A DNA stretch of 14,635 nt from an uncultured Eubacteriales bacterium (GTDB taxonomy: Bacteria > Bacillota > Clostridia > Oscillospirales > Oscillospiraceae): positions 1 through 14,635 of the forward strand of contig CABQNH010000042.1 of NCBI GenBank assembly GCA_902465435.1. Reading direction: 5' to 3'. The notes beneath the pieces were generated by a model. The model saw nothing but the letters and a program-made list of their open reading frames with translations, was not told where the DNA came from and made no database searches. The position numbers and the translations under genes are program-made. Below are positions 6,322 through 12,839 of this stretch, piece after piece; position 1 is the first letter of the stretch, and each line of letters starts with the position of its first letter.

Positions 6322-7293
6322 TCAGCCGCCCTTCGTTTCTTTTTTCTTCTCTCTGCTGAAAAAGCGGCGCTTTCTTTGCGGCTTATCCGCCCGACGCTCC
6401 AGCGCTCTTGCCGCGTCGGAGTCGCCGGAATAGACCAGACGACTTACGCGAAGCGTACCGTCCGCATCCTTGCTCAGGCGAATTCGCACAAGGAACTTCC
6501 CGTGCTCCGGGCAGCTTGCCAGCGTCATATAGCGCTTCCCGGGCTGAGAATACCACCTTGCGCCCTGCATTTTTGCGCCGCACTCCGGGCACTGGTTGCG
6601 ATTCCCGCTCATGTCGCTGATCGCTCTGGCCTTGTCCGGATAGCCGCGATAGACCTTGTGCCCCAGGCAGTCCGGCAGCACCATTCCGTTCAGTCCGTCC
6701 TCATGGGAGCGCAGCGAGCCGCCGTACTCCGCAATGCCGCACTTTAAATCCAGCTTGCTGCAGATCAGCGCGGTATGGTATGCGTCGCCAAGCGCGTCGT
6801 GCGCTGGGCGGGAGGGCGGGATTTTCATGATCTCCATCGCGGTACTAAGCGCCTTCTGCGCGTTGTCCCCGCCGACCTGCGCATTAAAAATCATCTGCGC
6901 GTTGTACCAGGTCTGTACCCACTGGGTCTCCAGCCCGAACAGCTGCAGGTTGCTGCTAAGCATTCGAACATCGTCAAAGCCCCACGTCAGGAAGATGCAG
7001 TCCTCCCCGCACCACGCACGAAAGCGCTCCATCGCTTCCGGGAAGGGCAGTCCCTCCTCGCGCAGCCTCGCTTCCTTGATTCCAGTCAGCTTAGACACCC
7101 GACTGTTGAGCCGTCTATAATACTTCGGCTGAATCAAAACCTGAAATTCATCCGCAACCGACTGATTGCTCTTCAGGCGCACCGCACCCACCTGTATGAT
7201 CTCGCCGCTGATTGGCACCGGCAGCACCTTCCGCGCGGAGGGTGAACCCGGCCATGGCTGATTCCATTCTAAATCCAATACAATATACTGCAT
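6322..7293 (-). CDS. DEDDh 3'-5' exonuclease with C-terminal zinc ribbon
   Basis: A 323-residue predicted nuclease of the RNase T/DnaQ superfamily, resembling KapD-type proteins. The ATG at 7293 has GGAG eight bases upstream. The DEDDh residues are D7 and E9 in L-D-L-E-W-N, an aspartate in T-W-G-F-D-D (107/108), and H165 with D170 in H-D-A-L-G-D-A. After residue 230 there is a C-P-E-C-G (C235, C238) ... C-P-E-H-G (C261, H264) pair, which looks like a small zinc ribbon, then a highly basic tail rich in Lys and Arg. Nuclease activity on DNA or RNA 3' ends is expected from the family; the substrate is unknown. It is a single-gene unit, divergent from the unknown gene at 7437. Confidence 0.87.
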   Translation of the reverse strand: MQYIVLDLEWNQPWPGSPSARKVLPVPISGEIIQVGAVRLKSNQSVADEFQVLIQPKYYRRLNSRVSKLTGIKEARLREEGLPFPEAMERFRAWCGEDCIFLTWGFDDVRMLSSNLQLFGLETQWVQTWYNAQMIFNAQVGGDNAQKALSTAMEIMKIPPSRPAHDALGDAYHTALICSKLDLKCGIAEYGGSLRSHEDGLNGMVLPDCLGHKVYRGYPDKARAISDMSGNRNQCPECGAKMQGARWYSQPGKRYMTLASCPEHGKFLVRIRLSKDADGTLRVSRLVYSGDSDAARALERRADKPQRKRRFFSREKKKETKGG

Positions 7294-7322
7294 TTCCCGC
7301 GCTCCTTCGTATCGCTTATTTT

Positions 7323-7351
7323 ATCATAACACATTCACATCCATCGTGCAA
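7323..7351 (-). promoter_or_regulatory. Probable promoter of the exonuclease gene
   Basis: On the minus strand TATGAT (7328-7323) is preceded by TGT, an extended -10 element. TTGCAC (7351-7346) lies 17 bases upstream as a half-matching -35. The start would be about 20 bases before the ATG at 7293. Confidence 0.5.
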
Positions 7352-7436
7352 CGAAAACTTACAGGGCATTTTTGGATTCTCCGGCACGCTCCTTGCGCAT
7401 CAGGAATACACTGATGGCAGAAAGGAGATTGTCATC

Positions 7437-8036
7437 ATGCCCTGTATCTTCCTCCGCACTATCCCGCAGACAAAGAAGGATGTATTCTGCGGCTTACTTA
7501 CCCAGCTGACCGCATATCTGGAGGCATCCGGCGTTCAGGTAAGCGCATCGGCGCAGCAGGCCGATTTCATTTTCACACTGCGCGACGTGCCGGTTTCGCC
7601 GCTCTCACCGAGGCATCGCCGCTATGCGATTCCGCCGCGCTGCTTTTCGGACGCGCTGCTGCCGTTTGCCGACACGCCGATCGCGCCGTCCGTTTTCCTT
7701 TATTCCGACAGGCCGACGCCACATGTCGGCCTTGTGCTGAACACGCAGCAAGGCGCGCAATGGCTATCGCGCAATGAAACTGTGCTGGCTCGCGCAATGG
7801 CCTCCGGCATTCTGCGCTTCTTTTCGCTTCCACTTCGCACGATGCGTCCGCCATGTCCGGCGCAGGCGGGCAGAACCTTTGTGCTGCTTGCCGCGCCGTC
7901 TATGGACGCGCCGCCGCTCTGCACCGTTCCAAAAGGCGCCTACGGCTCGGTCTTAAACGCGCACGGCATCTATCTGATCGTTCGTTTCCGGGAAACAGTC
8001 GGCTTTGTTCCATTGGATGCTGTGCAGATTCTCTGA
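7437..8036 (+). CDS. Hypothetical protein with a possible SH3-like C-terminus
   Basis: I do not recognise this 199-residue protein. The ATG at 7437 is preceded by AAAGGAG nine bases upstream. There is no signal peptide or clear membrane segment, so it is probably cytosolic. The N-terminal 50 residues look like an alpha/beta fold (a helix with L-L-T-Q-L-T-A-Y-L-E-A-S-G, then a strand D-F-I-F-T-L). The middle is rich in Pro and Arg. The last 40 residues, with T-V-P-K-G-A-Y-G-S-V-L and G-F-V-P-L-D-A-V, resemble a bacterial SH3 repeat. That resemblance is by eye only. No clear promoter is seen upstream, and it ends 87 bases before the exporter gene, which has its own promoter. Confidence 0.65.
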   Translation: MPCIFLRTIPQTKKDVFCGLLTQLTAYLEASGVQVSASAQQADFIFTLRDVPVSPLSPRHRRYAIPPRCFSDALLPFADTPIAPSVFLYSDRPTPHVGLVLNTQQGAQWLSRNETVLARAMASGILRFFSLPLRTMRPPCPAQAGRTFVLLAAPSMDAPPLCTVPKGAYGSVLNAHGIYLIVRFRETVGFVPLDAVQIL

Positions 8037-8054
8037 TTTTTTCCACTTTTGTGA

Positions 8055-8083
8055 TTGCTTTTCCGCAGAAAATCGGCTATAAT
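8055..8083 (+). promoter_or_regulatory. Promoter of the ArsP_2-type exporter gene
   Basis: TTGCTT (8055-8060) and a perfect TATAAT (8078-8083) are 17 bases apart. The start would be near 8090, leaving a leader of about 33 bases, too short for a metal riboswitch. Confidence 0.7.
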
Positions 8084-8122
8084 TTTCCGGAAACAAGTTT
8101 TTTACACAAAGGAGCGCTGGCA

Positions 8123-8998
8123 TTGGATTTTTTGCTTGACGCGGTGCAGGATGCCCTGAAGGACGGCCTGCTCAGCATTCCCGTTTTATTTCTCGCCTAT
8201 CTTCTGATGGAGCTTTTGGAGCGCAGTGAAAAGCTGAATGAATCTACGCTGATGCGCTACTCCCGAAAGGCCGGCCCCGCGCTGGGCGGCCTGCTCGGCG
8301 TGATTCCGCAGTGCGGCATTTCCGGCGCGGCGGCCAGCCTGTTCGCTACCGGAGCGATCTCCGTCGGCACGATGCTCGCGGTTTTCTTTGCGACCTCGGA
8401 CGAAATGCTGCCCGTCATGCTTTCCTCATTGACGGACGGCAGCGTAAAGCTATCTCATATTCTTGCTATCGTCGCCGGAAAGGCTGCTCTTGGCATTCTG
8501 CTCGGCTATCTCGCCGACGGACTTCTTCGAAAGCGGTTTCAAAGCAGGAAGGACATTCACAGCTTCTGTGAGCGCGAGCATTGCTCCTGCGACGAGGAGG
8601 AAGGCAGCGTCCTCGTCTCCGCGTTGAAGCACACTGTAAAAATTGCGCTTCTGCTTATCCTTGTCGCAACCGCGCTGAATTTACTGTTCCATTGGGTGGA
8701 CGAGTCCGCGCTCAGGTCGCTTCTGGTCGACACGCCGGTTCTCGGTGAGCTGCTGGTCGCCCTGTTCGGGCTGATTCCCAACTGTGCCGTTTCGGTCGTA
8801 ATCACCGATTTCTATTTAGAAGGCATTCTGCCGCTCGGCTGTCTCTTCTCCGGGCTGCTGGCCAACGCCGGTATCGGCCTGCTGGTACTTCTTCGTACCA
8901 ACAAAAACTGGCGCGAAAATCTGACGATTCTCTCCGTTCTTTACGGTCTGAGCGCTGTGTCCGGCATTGTCATCACGCTTATGCAGAAGCTTCTGTAA
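8123..8998 (+). CDS. Putative metal/arsenic exporter, ArsP_2 (DUF2899) family
   Basis: Integral membrane protein of 291 residues resembling the predicted 10-TM heavy-metal exporter family ArsP_2; relatives are variously labelled arsenic efflux protein or putative manganese transporter, so the ion is not known. It begins at TTG (8123), which follows AAAGGAG by 8 bases; no ATG in a suitable place exists. Two related halves are visible: G-V-I-P-Q-C-G-I-S (59-67) with T-S-D-E-M-L-P (91-97), and G-L-I-P-N-C-A-V-S (216-224) in the second half. Between them a cytosolic loop (about 137-168) holds H146, C149, H153, C154 and C156 followed by acidic residues, a likely metal-binding site. The gene has its own promoter and terminator and is therefore monocistronic. 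Confidence 0.88.
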   Translation: MDFLLDAVQDALKDGLLSIPVLFLAYLLMELLERSEKLNESTLMRYSRKAGPALGGLLGVIPQCGISGAAASLFATGAISVGTMLAVFFATSDEMLPVMLSSLTDGSVKLSHILAIVAGKAALGILLGYLADGLLRKRFQSRKDIHSFCEREHCSCDEEEGSVLVSALKHTVKIALLLILVATALNLLFHWVDESALRSLLVDTPVLGELLVALFGLIPNCAVSVVITDFYLEGILPLGCLFSGLLANAGIGLLVLLRTNKNWRENLTILSVLYGLSAVSGIVITLMQKLL

Positions 8999-9033
8999 TC
9001 CAGTAGAAGCGCTTCTTATAATCTATAAGTCGC

Positions 9034-9064
9034 GGGGCGGGAACCTATGTTCCCGCCCCTTTTT
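9034..9064 (+). terminator. Strong intrinsic terminator of the exporter gene
   Basis: An 11-bp GC-rich perfect stem (9034-9044 with 9049-9059) with a 4-base loop is followed by five T residues. It lies 36 bases after the exporter stop and just before the end of the convergent gene at 9067. Confidence 0.93.
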
Positions 9065-9066
9065 AC

Positions 9067-9513
9067 TCATCCGTCCTTCCAGCAATGCCAGACCTCGCCG
9101 CCGCTGGTCACCGTGAAAATTGTCTGCTGATCCGTCGAGATTCCCTCCAGAATCACAAGCTGCGGCTGCACGCTGCAGGCGGTCCGTGCTCCGGCAAGGA
9201 TCTGCCGCAAGATCGGCGCATAATCCTCCAACGCCAACTCCTGCGTATATATACTCCCGCCAAAGCTGCACGCCTGCTGATAATCCATCGTCGTAGAAAC
9301 GCCGATGGTCAGCGCTCCGGTATTCTCGTCATAGCCCCGATAATAGTACGGCGCCCAGTGCTCGTTTATATACGCTTCCGCCGTTTCCAATCGCACGGTA
9401 TGCCCGTCCGTATTTCTTCCGCCCGCCAGCGCAAAAAGCGCAAGGAAGGCGCCGATCAGGAGCAGCGCGGCAAGCGATATGGAGATGGCGGCGGCCGCCA
9501 ATGATTTTTTCAT
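9067..9513 (-). CDS. Small exported or membrane-anchored protein of unknown function
   Basis: I do not recognise this 148-residue protein. The ATG at 9513 follows GGTGAT, a good match to the anti-Shine-Dalgarno sequence, five bases away. Residues 1-31 form K-K followed by a long Ala/Leu/Ile-rich segment, either an uncleaved anchor or a signal peptide. The rest is a compact soluble domain with aromatic residues (W-A-P-Y-Y-Y-R-G-Y), a stretch T-I-G-V-S-T-T-M-D-Y and a C-terminal T-V-T-S-G-G-E-V-W-H-C-W. Two cysteines occur in the outer domain. It is the second gene of a leftward pair, 30 bases after the lipoprotein gene, so the two probably act in the same process. Confidence 0.75.
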   Translation of the reverse strand: MKKSLAAAAISISLAALLLIGAFLALFALAGGRNTDGHTVRLETAEAYINEHWAPYYYRGYDENTGALTIGVSTTMDYQQACSFGGSIYTQELALEDYAPILRQILAGARTACSVQPQLVILEGISTDQQTIFTVTSGGEVWHCWKDG

Positions 9514-9543
9514 TTGTAATCACCATGTTCCATTATACCGAAA

Positions 9544-10068
9544 TCAGGCTTCCCCGTCAACCGCCACATAGAAGGTCGCAAAAATGTTGTCGATTTCCTC
9601 ATTCAGAGCACCGGACGCACCCTCCGCGTATTTTGCGCGCAGCATAAAATAGTTCCCGTCCTGCTCCACCATCGCCGCGCGGTAAAGATAGATACCATCG
9701 TCCTCGGCGGCGCACCAGGACAGGCGGTAAGAACGCTGCGGCAAAATCTTCAGCGGAATGATCTGCAGATCCGCGCGGGAAAAACCGGTCAGCTGCTTGA
9801 CCGCCTCATCCACCGAAGCGGCCTCCACCGCCTGCATCGACAGAGAAAAGCTGCCCGCCGCACGCTGGAACACCGGACAATTCTCCTCGCTCAGCGCCTC
9901 CGGCCGCACATGATCCGGAAGCTGTACCGAAATTTTGAGCGTTCTTCCCTCTGTGGCCGTGACCGTCAAAACCTCATCCGCAACCGTCTCAAAGACCGTT
10001 TCTTCGCCCTTGACAGCACACCCAAAAAGTAATATTATCATAAGTAGGAAACAGCAAGCAATTTTCAT
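9544..10068 (-). CDS. Putative lipoprotein of unknown function
   Basis: A 174-residue predicted lipoprotein. The ATG at 10068 follows GGAGGG five bases upstream. A short hydrophobic signal ends in L-L-F-G-C, with lipid-attachment cysteine at residue 17. The mature part looks like one alpha/beta domain with alternating strands such as L-T-V-T-A and L-K-I-S-V-Q-L and a late segment G-N-Y-F-M-L-R-A-K-Y, but no motif I can name. It heads a leftward two-gene unit with the exported protein that follows. I could not find a clear promoter for it. Its first codons carry, on the other strand, the promoter of the DUF1294 gene. Confidence 0.75.
   Translation of the reverse strand: MKIACCFLLMIILLFGCAVKGEETVFETVADEVLTVTATEGRTLKISVQLPDHVRPEALSEENCPVFQRAAGSFSLSMQAVEAASVDEAVKQLTGFSRADLQIIPLKILPQRSYRLSWCAAEDDGIYLYRAAMVEQDGNYFMLRAKYAEGASGALNEEIDNIFATFYVAVDGEA
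10010..10038 (+). promoter_or_regulatory. Promoter of the DUF1294 gene, inside the opposing lipoprotein gene
   Basis: A perfect -35 TTGACA (10010-10015) and TATTAT (10033-10038, one mismatch) are exactly 17 bases apart. The start would be near 10045, about 50 bases before the ATG at 10096. The elements overlap the signal-peptide codons of the minus-strand lipoprotein gene. Confidence 0.8.
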
Positions 10069-10095
10069 GACGTCCCTCCAGAAAGGTTTTTAGTT

Positions 10096-10392
10096 ATGCG
10101 GTATTTGCCTGTCTACCTATCTTTAGTTAATGCGCTTGGGCTCCTGCTTATGCTGATTGATAAAAAGAATGCCGCACACCATCGCTGGCGAATTTCCGAG
10201 CTAACGCTGTTTTTCGTCGCCGCAATCGGCGGCGGTGTCGGCTCTCTGGTCGGAATGTATCTTTTCCGTCACAAAACGCGCAGGCAGCTCTTTACCGTCG
10301 GTCTCCCGCTTATCATTGTGCTGCATATTTTAATTCTTTGGAACGTTTTTGTCGGCGACCTTTCTGTGCCGTTTTACACCATTCTGGAATAA
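10096..10392 (+). CDS. DUF1294 family small membrane protein
   Basis: A 98-residue integral membrane protein of unknown biochemical role. It carries the DUF1294 signature: an N-terminal membrane helix ending in L-I-D-K, then R-W-R-I-S-E, a glycine-rich helix G-G-G-V-G-S-L-V-G-M, then F-R-H-K-T-R-R, and a final hydrophobic helix. Three membrane segments are visible. Some longer DUF1294 proteins carry a cold-shock domain; this one does not. The ATG at 10096 has AAAGG about nine bases upstream. It is a single-gene unit with its own strong promoter and a terminator hairpin directly after the stop. Confidence 0.85.
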   Translation: MRYLPVYLSLVNALGLLLMLIDKKNAAHHRWRISELTLFFVAAIGGGVGSLVGMYLFRHKTRRQLFTVGLPLIIVLHILILWNVFVGDLSVPFYTILE

Positions 10393-10399
10393 AAATGAA

Positions 10400-10422
10400 A
10401 AACGGCACTTTCCGTGCCGTTT
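10400..10422 (+). terminator. Terminator hairpin, copy 1 of a duplicated 23-base palindrome
   Basis: Nine-bp perfect stem (10400-10408 with 10414-10422), loop TTTCC, eight bases after the DUF1294 stop. The U-run is short (TTT then C). An identical 23-base core occurs again at 10676-10698. Confidence 0.7.
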
Positions 10423-10453
10423 CAGCGTGTCAAAAAACCTTTTTGACACGCTG
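10423..10453. terminator. 14-bp hairpin with A/T-rich top, bidirectional terminator-like
   Basis: Bases 10423-10436 pair perfectly with 10440-10453 around a 3-base loop. The upper part of the stem is A-run against T-run, and no free U-run follows, so it is not a classic terminator. It directly abuts the preceding hairpin. Confidence 0.45.
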
Positions 10454-10468
10454 GTAGGCTATCAAGAA

Positions 10469-10535
10469 AGTTCGGAAGACGAGAAACTCGCGCCCGTAGG
10501 CGTACATAGGTACGGTAGGGTGCGAGTTCCGAAGT
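10469..10535. other. Possible structured RNA or palindromic repeat
   Basis: Nested pairing: TTCGG (10471-10475) with CCGAA (10529-10533), AACTCGCGC (10485-10493) with GTGCGAGTT (10520-10528, one G-U), and CCGTA (10494-10498) with TACGG (10511-10515). The left side has a 9-base bulge and the right a 4-base bulge. It lies in the non-coding stretch 10393-10705. A dispersed palindromic repeat or a small RNA are both possible; no promoter specific to it is evident. Confidence 0.4.
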
Positions 10536-10675
10536 AAGTCAAAACAATAAATATTTCCTTGTTTTTGAACATAATTAATTTGAATTTCCACATAAAGTGA
10601 AATGGACGGGATAAAAGTGAGAATTGAAAAAATTGTTCTCCTGTTTTGACGGTTACGGACTTTATTGACAGCCTG

Positions 10676-10701
10676 AAACGGCACTTTCCGTGCCGTTTTT
10701 T
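10676..10701 (+). terminator. Intrinsic terminator, copy 2 of the duplicated palindrome
   Basis: The same nine-bp stem and TTTCC loop as at 10400-10422, here followed by a full run of six T residues (10696-10701). It lies four bases before the end of the convergent CarD-like gene. Confidence 0.8.
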
Positions 10702-10705
10702 CAGT

Positions 10706-11212
10706 CTATGACGGGATTCCGAGCTGCGCCATGATGTACGGTGCAACCTCCTCCCGCGGAATTTTCAGCGAGCAGGCAAATTCCTGATGAATCAGCCGCT
10801 CCGCGCTGTGCAACGCATTCTCATCCGCCGTATGCAGGCGTTTCCCGCCGCACTGCTTCTCCTTTTGCCGTTCATGCAGCAGCAGGATCATCTGCAGCAG
10901 CTGCCTGCGGTCGCCTTCGCGCAGAATTCTCCCGAATTCCTCCCTGCGCTGCATATCATTCTCGACCCACGGCAACGCATCACGCGGCAGGCTGCATAAA
11001 AGCGCGCCAATCTCCTCGGCTGTCAGGAGCCTTTGCAGCCGTACCTTTGTTCCCGTGACCGGGAGATAGCTCACCGTCGCGCTGCCGTCAAATACCGGCC
11101 GCAGTACATAATAGCTCTGCGCCGCCGTTCCCGGAAACCGCTCCCTGCGGATCTCCTCAACCCGGCAAACGCCAAGTCCCGAATGCAGGACAAGCTCCCC
11201 AACCTGAAACAT
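10706..11212 (-). CDS. CarD/CdnL-type transcription regulator
   Basis: A 168-residue cytosolic protein with an N-terminal CarD/TRCF RNA-polymerase-interacting domain (about 1-65) that begins M-F-Q-V-G-E-L-V-L-H-S-G-L-G-V-C-R-V and contains Y-Y-V-L-R-P and Y-L-P-V. The rest is mostly helical and charged (R-R-E-E-F, L-L-L-H-E-R-Q-K-E), fitting the DNA-contacting helical part of CarD. Length matches the family. CarD proteins bind the RNA polymerase beta subunit and affect open-complex stability, often at rRNA promoters; that role is inferred. The ATG at 11212 follows GGAGGTG four bases upstream. It has its own promoter. Confidence 0.9.
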   Translation of the reverse strand: MFQVGELVLHSGLGVCRVEEIRRERFPGTAAQSYYVLRPVFDGSATVSYLPVTGTKVRLQRLLTAEEIGALLCSLPRDALPWVENDMQRREEFGRILREGDRRQLLQMILLLHERQKEKQCGGKRLHTADENALHSAERLIHQEFACSLKIPREEVAPYIMAQLGIPS

Positions 11213-11293
11213 CGTGCACCTCCATTTTGCAAAGAGCGCTCCCGCGTGGCGAAGATATCATTTCCGGCACAGGGAACGCATTTGCTTTTTCCC

Positions 11294-11323
11294 ATAATAG
11301 CACACTTTTTAGGAAAATGTCAT
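11294..11323 (-). promoter_or_regulatory. Promoter of the CarD-like gene
   Basis: On the minus strand ATGACA (11323-11318) and TATTAT (11299-11294) are 18 bases apart, each with one mismatch to consensus. The -35 lies 21 bases past the stop of the upstream UPF0291 gene. The leader before the ATG is about 75 bases. Confidence 0.65.
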
Positions 11324-11343
11324 AGGGAAAATGCACAAATTTC

Positions 11344-11544
11344 CTACTTTTCCGTAAGTTTTCGCTTATTTCCTTGTTCGTCTACGATATAGGTATTATC
11401 CAGCTGCTGTACCAAATTCTTTCGGAATGCCGCTAAGTATTCCCTGCGCAGCACATCACGCTCCGCAAGCTCCTCCGGCGTCAAGCCAACCGTTTTTGCT
11501 TTATGCGCCAGCTCATTGATGCGGCGAACCCGTTCCGTCTCCAT
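11344..11544 (-). CDS. UPF0291 (DUF896) family protein, YnzC-like
   Basis: Small cytosolic protein of 66 residues matching UPF0291: R-I-N-E-L-A-H-K-A-K-T-x-G-L-T-x-E-E-L-A-E, then R-R-E-Y-L-x-x-F-R, and the late V-D-E-x-G-N. The fold in the family is a short helical bundle; the function is not established, although in Bacillus a member is SOS-linked. The ATG at 11544 follows a purine-rich GGGGGAAGGA stretch. It has its own strong promoter and is followed 21 bases later by the CarD promoter, so the two are probably separate units with possible read-through. Confidence 0.93.
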   Translation of the reverse strand: METERVRRINELAHKAKTVGLTPEELAERDVLRREYLAAFRKNLVQQLDNTYIVDEQGNKRKLTEK

Positions 11545-11567
11545 ATTTCCTTCCCCCTTTGCTTTCC

Positions 11568-11596
11568 AATATATTCTCTTTTTCTTCCCTTGTCAA
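11568..11596 (-). promoter_or_regulatory. Strong SigA promoter of the UPF0291 gene
   Basis: On the minus strand a perfect -35 TTGACA (11596-11591) and TATATT (11573-11568) are exactly 17 bases apart. The start falls about 18 bases before the ATG at 11544. It sits immediately upstream of, and divergent to, the flavoprotein gene. Confidence 0.85.
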
Positions 11597-11624
11597 TTTG
11601 ATTTTTCCATATGAGGTGATTTCC

Positions 11625-12839
11625 ATTCGCGTTGTAATTATTGGCGGCGGTGCCTCCGGTATGCTGGCCGCGCTGACCGCCGCAGAACGAAAAGATGTGT
11701 CCGTCCTTCTGCTTGAGCGGCACGCGCGTCTTGGCCGCAAGCTCCTTGCGACCGGCAACGGCCGCTGCAACCTGAGTAACCGGAACGCGTCCGTTTCCCA
11801 CTATCACGGGCAAGACCCTTCCTTTGCCGCGCAGGCACTTCGCGCGTTTTCCGTTCAGGACACACTGGATTATTTCCGTGGGTTAGGGCTTCTTACGGTC
11901 TGCCGGGAAAACGGCAGGCTCTACCCCCTGAGCGATCAGGCAAACAGTGTGGCCGATGTGCTGCGGCTTGCGCTTGCACAGCGCGGTGTCTGCGTCCGAA
12001 CCGGCTGCGAGGTAAGCAGCATAGCGAAGACGGCGCACGGCTTCCAAATCCATACTGCTCAGGAGCCGATCGGGTGCGACGCGGTGATCGTCTGCGCGGG
12101 CGGTCTGGCTGGCAGCAAGCTTGGCGGCAGCAATTCAGGCTACACGCTGCTAAAGCAGCTGGGTCACACCTGCGGCAAGCTCTATCCCGCGCTGGTGCAG
12201 ATTCGCACGGACACCGCCTATGTCCGTGCGCTCAAGGGAATTCGAACGGACTGCGCAATTCGGCTTTTGCAGGAAAACCGGCTGCTCGCGGAAAACAGCG
12301 GTGAAGTGCAGTTTACGGAGTTCGGCGTCTCCGGCCCGGCGATTTTTGAGATTTCCCGTGCCGTTTCCGTCTCAGCAGGCGACCGTGTTTTGAATCTGGA
12401 TCTGCTTCCCGCCTATTCCTACGAGGAAATTCTCTCCCTGCTGCAGGCACGCGCAGAGGCCTTTCCCACAAGACCTGGCGAGGATTTTCTCACCGGCGTT
12501 CTCCACAACCGGCTTGGCCGGACAATGGTGCGCTATGCCGGACTTTCGCTGGAGCAGCCCTGCCGGGAATATGGCACGCGCGGACTGCAGAAGCTTGCGC
12601 ATGCACTAAAATACTTCCGACTTCCCGTCCTTGCGCCCATGGGAATGGACGCGGCACAGGTCACGGCCGGCGGCATCCTGACCGCCGAGTTTTTCCCGGA
12701 CACGCTGGAAAGCCGTCTTGTCAAAAATCTTTACGCCTGCGGCGAGGTTCTGGATATCGACGGGGATTGCGGCGGCTACAACCTGCAGTGGGCATGGTCC
12801 TCCGGCCATCTTGCCGGTCAACTGAAAGGAACACTCTGA
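11625..12839 (+). CDS. NAD(P)/FAD-dependent flavoprotein, HI0933/BaiN (YhiN) family
   Basis: Cytosolic flavoprotein of 404 residues from the start chosen here. It opens with the dinucleotide-binding R-V-V-I-I-G-G-G-A-S-G-M, then the HI0933 signature G-R-K-L-L-A-T-G-N-G-R-C-N-L-S-N, later N-S-G-Y, and ends with C-G-E-V-L-D-I-D-G-D-C-G-G-Y-N-L-Q-W-A-W-S-S-G. Length is normal. The start is unusual. No in-frame ATG lies near a ribosome site; GAGGTGA is followed five bases later by ATT (11625), and an in-frame GTG (11616) overlaps that site. ATT gives the family-typical N-terminus. The gene overlaps the next one by one base (TGATG), so the two flavoproteins are coupled. Family members include 3-dehydro bile acid reductases, but the substrate here is unknown. 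Confidence 0.9.
   Translation: MRVVIIGGGASGMLAALTAAERKDVSVLLLERHARLGRKLLATGNGRCNLSNRNASVSHYHGQDPSFAAQALRAFSVQDTLDYFRGLGLLTVCRENGRLYPLSDQANSVADVLRLALAQRGVCVRTGCEVSSIAKTAHGFQIHTAQEPIGCDAVIVCAGGLAGSKLGGSNSGYTLLKQLGHTCGKLYPALVQIRTDTAYVRALKGIRTDCAIRLLQENRLLAENSGEVQFTEFGVSGPAIFEISRAVSVSAGDRVLNLDLLPAYSYEEILSLLQARAEAFPTRPGEDFLTGVLHNRLGRTMVRYAGLSLEQPCREYGTRGLQKLAHALKYFRLPVLAPMGMDAAQVTAGGILTAEFFPDTLESRLVKNLYACGEVLDIDGDCGGYNLQWAWSSGHLAGQLKGTL

Noticed and set aside
10430..10684. Minus-strand open frame of 84 codons in the structured segment
   Set aside because: It is made of the inverted repeats and AT-rich spacer, has no ribosome site and resembles no protein family.
11071..11295. Leader open frame overlapping the CarD gene start
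   Set aside because: It has no ribosome site and mostly overlaps the CarD coding sequence in another frame.
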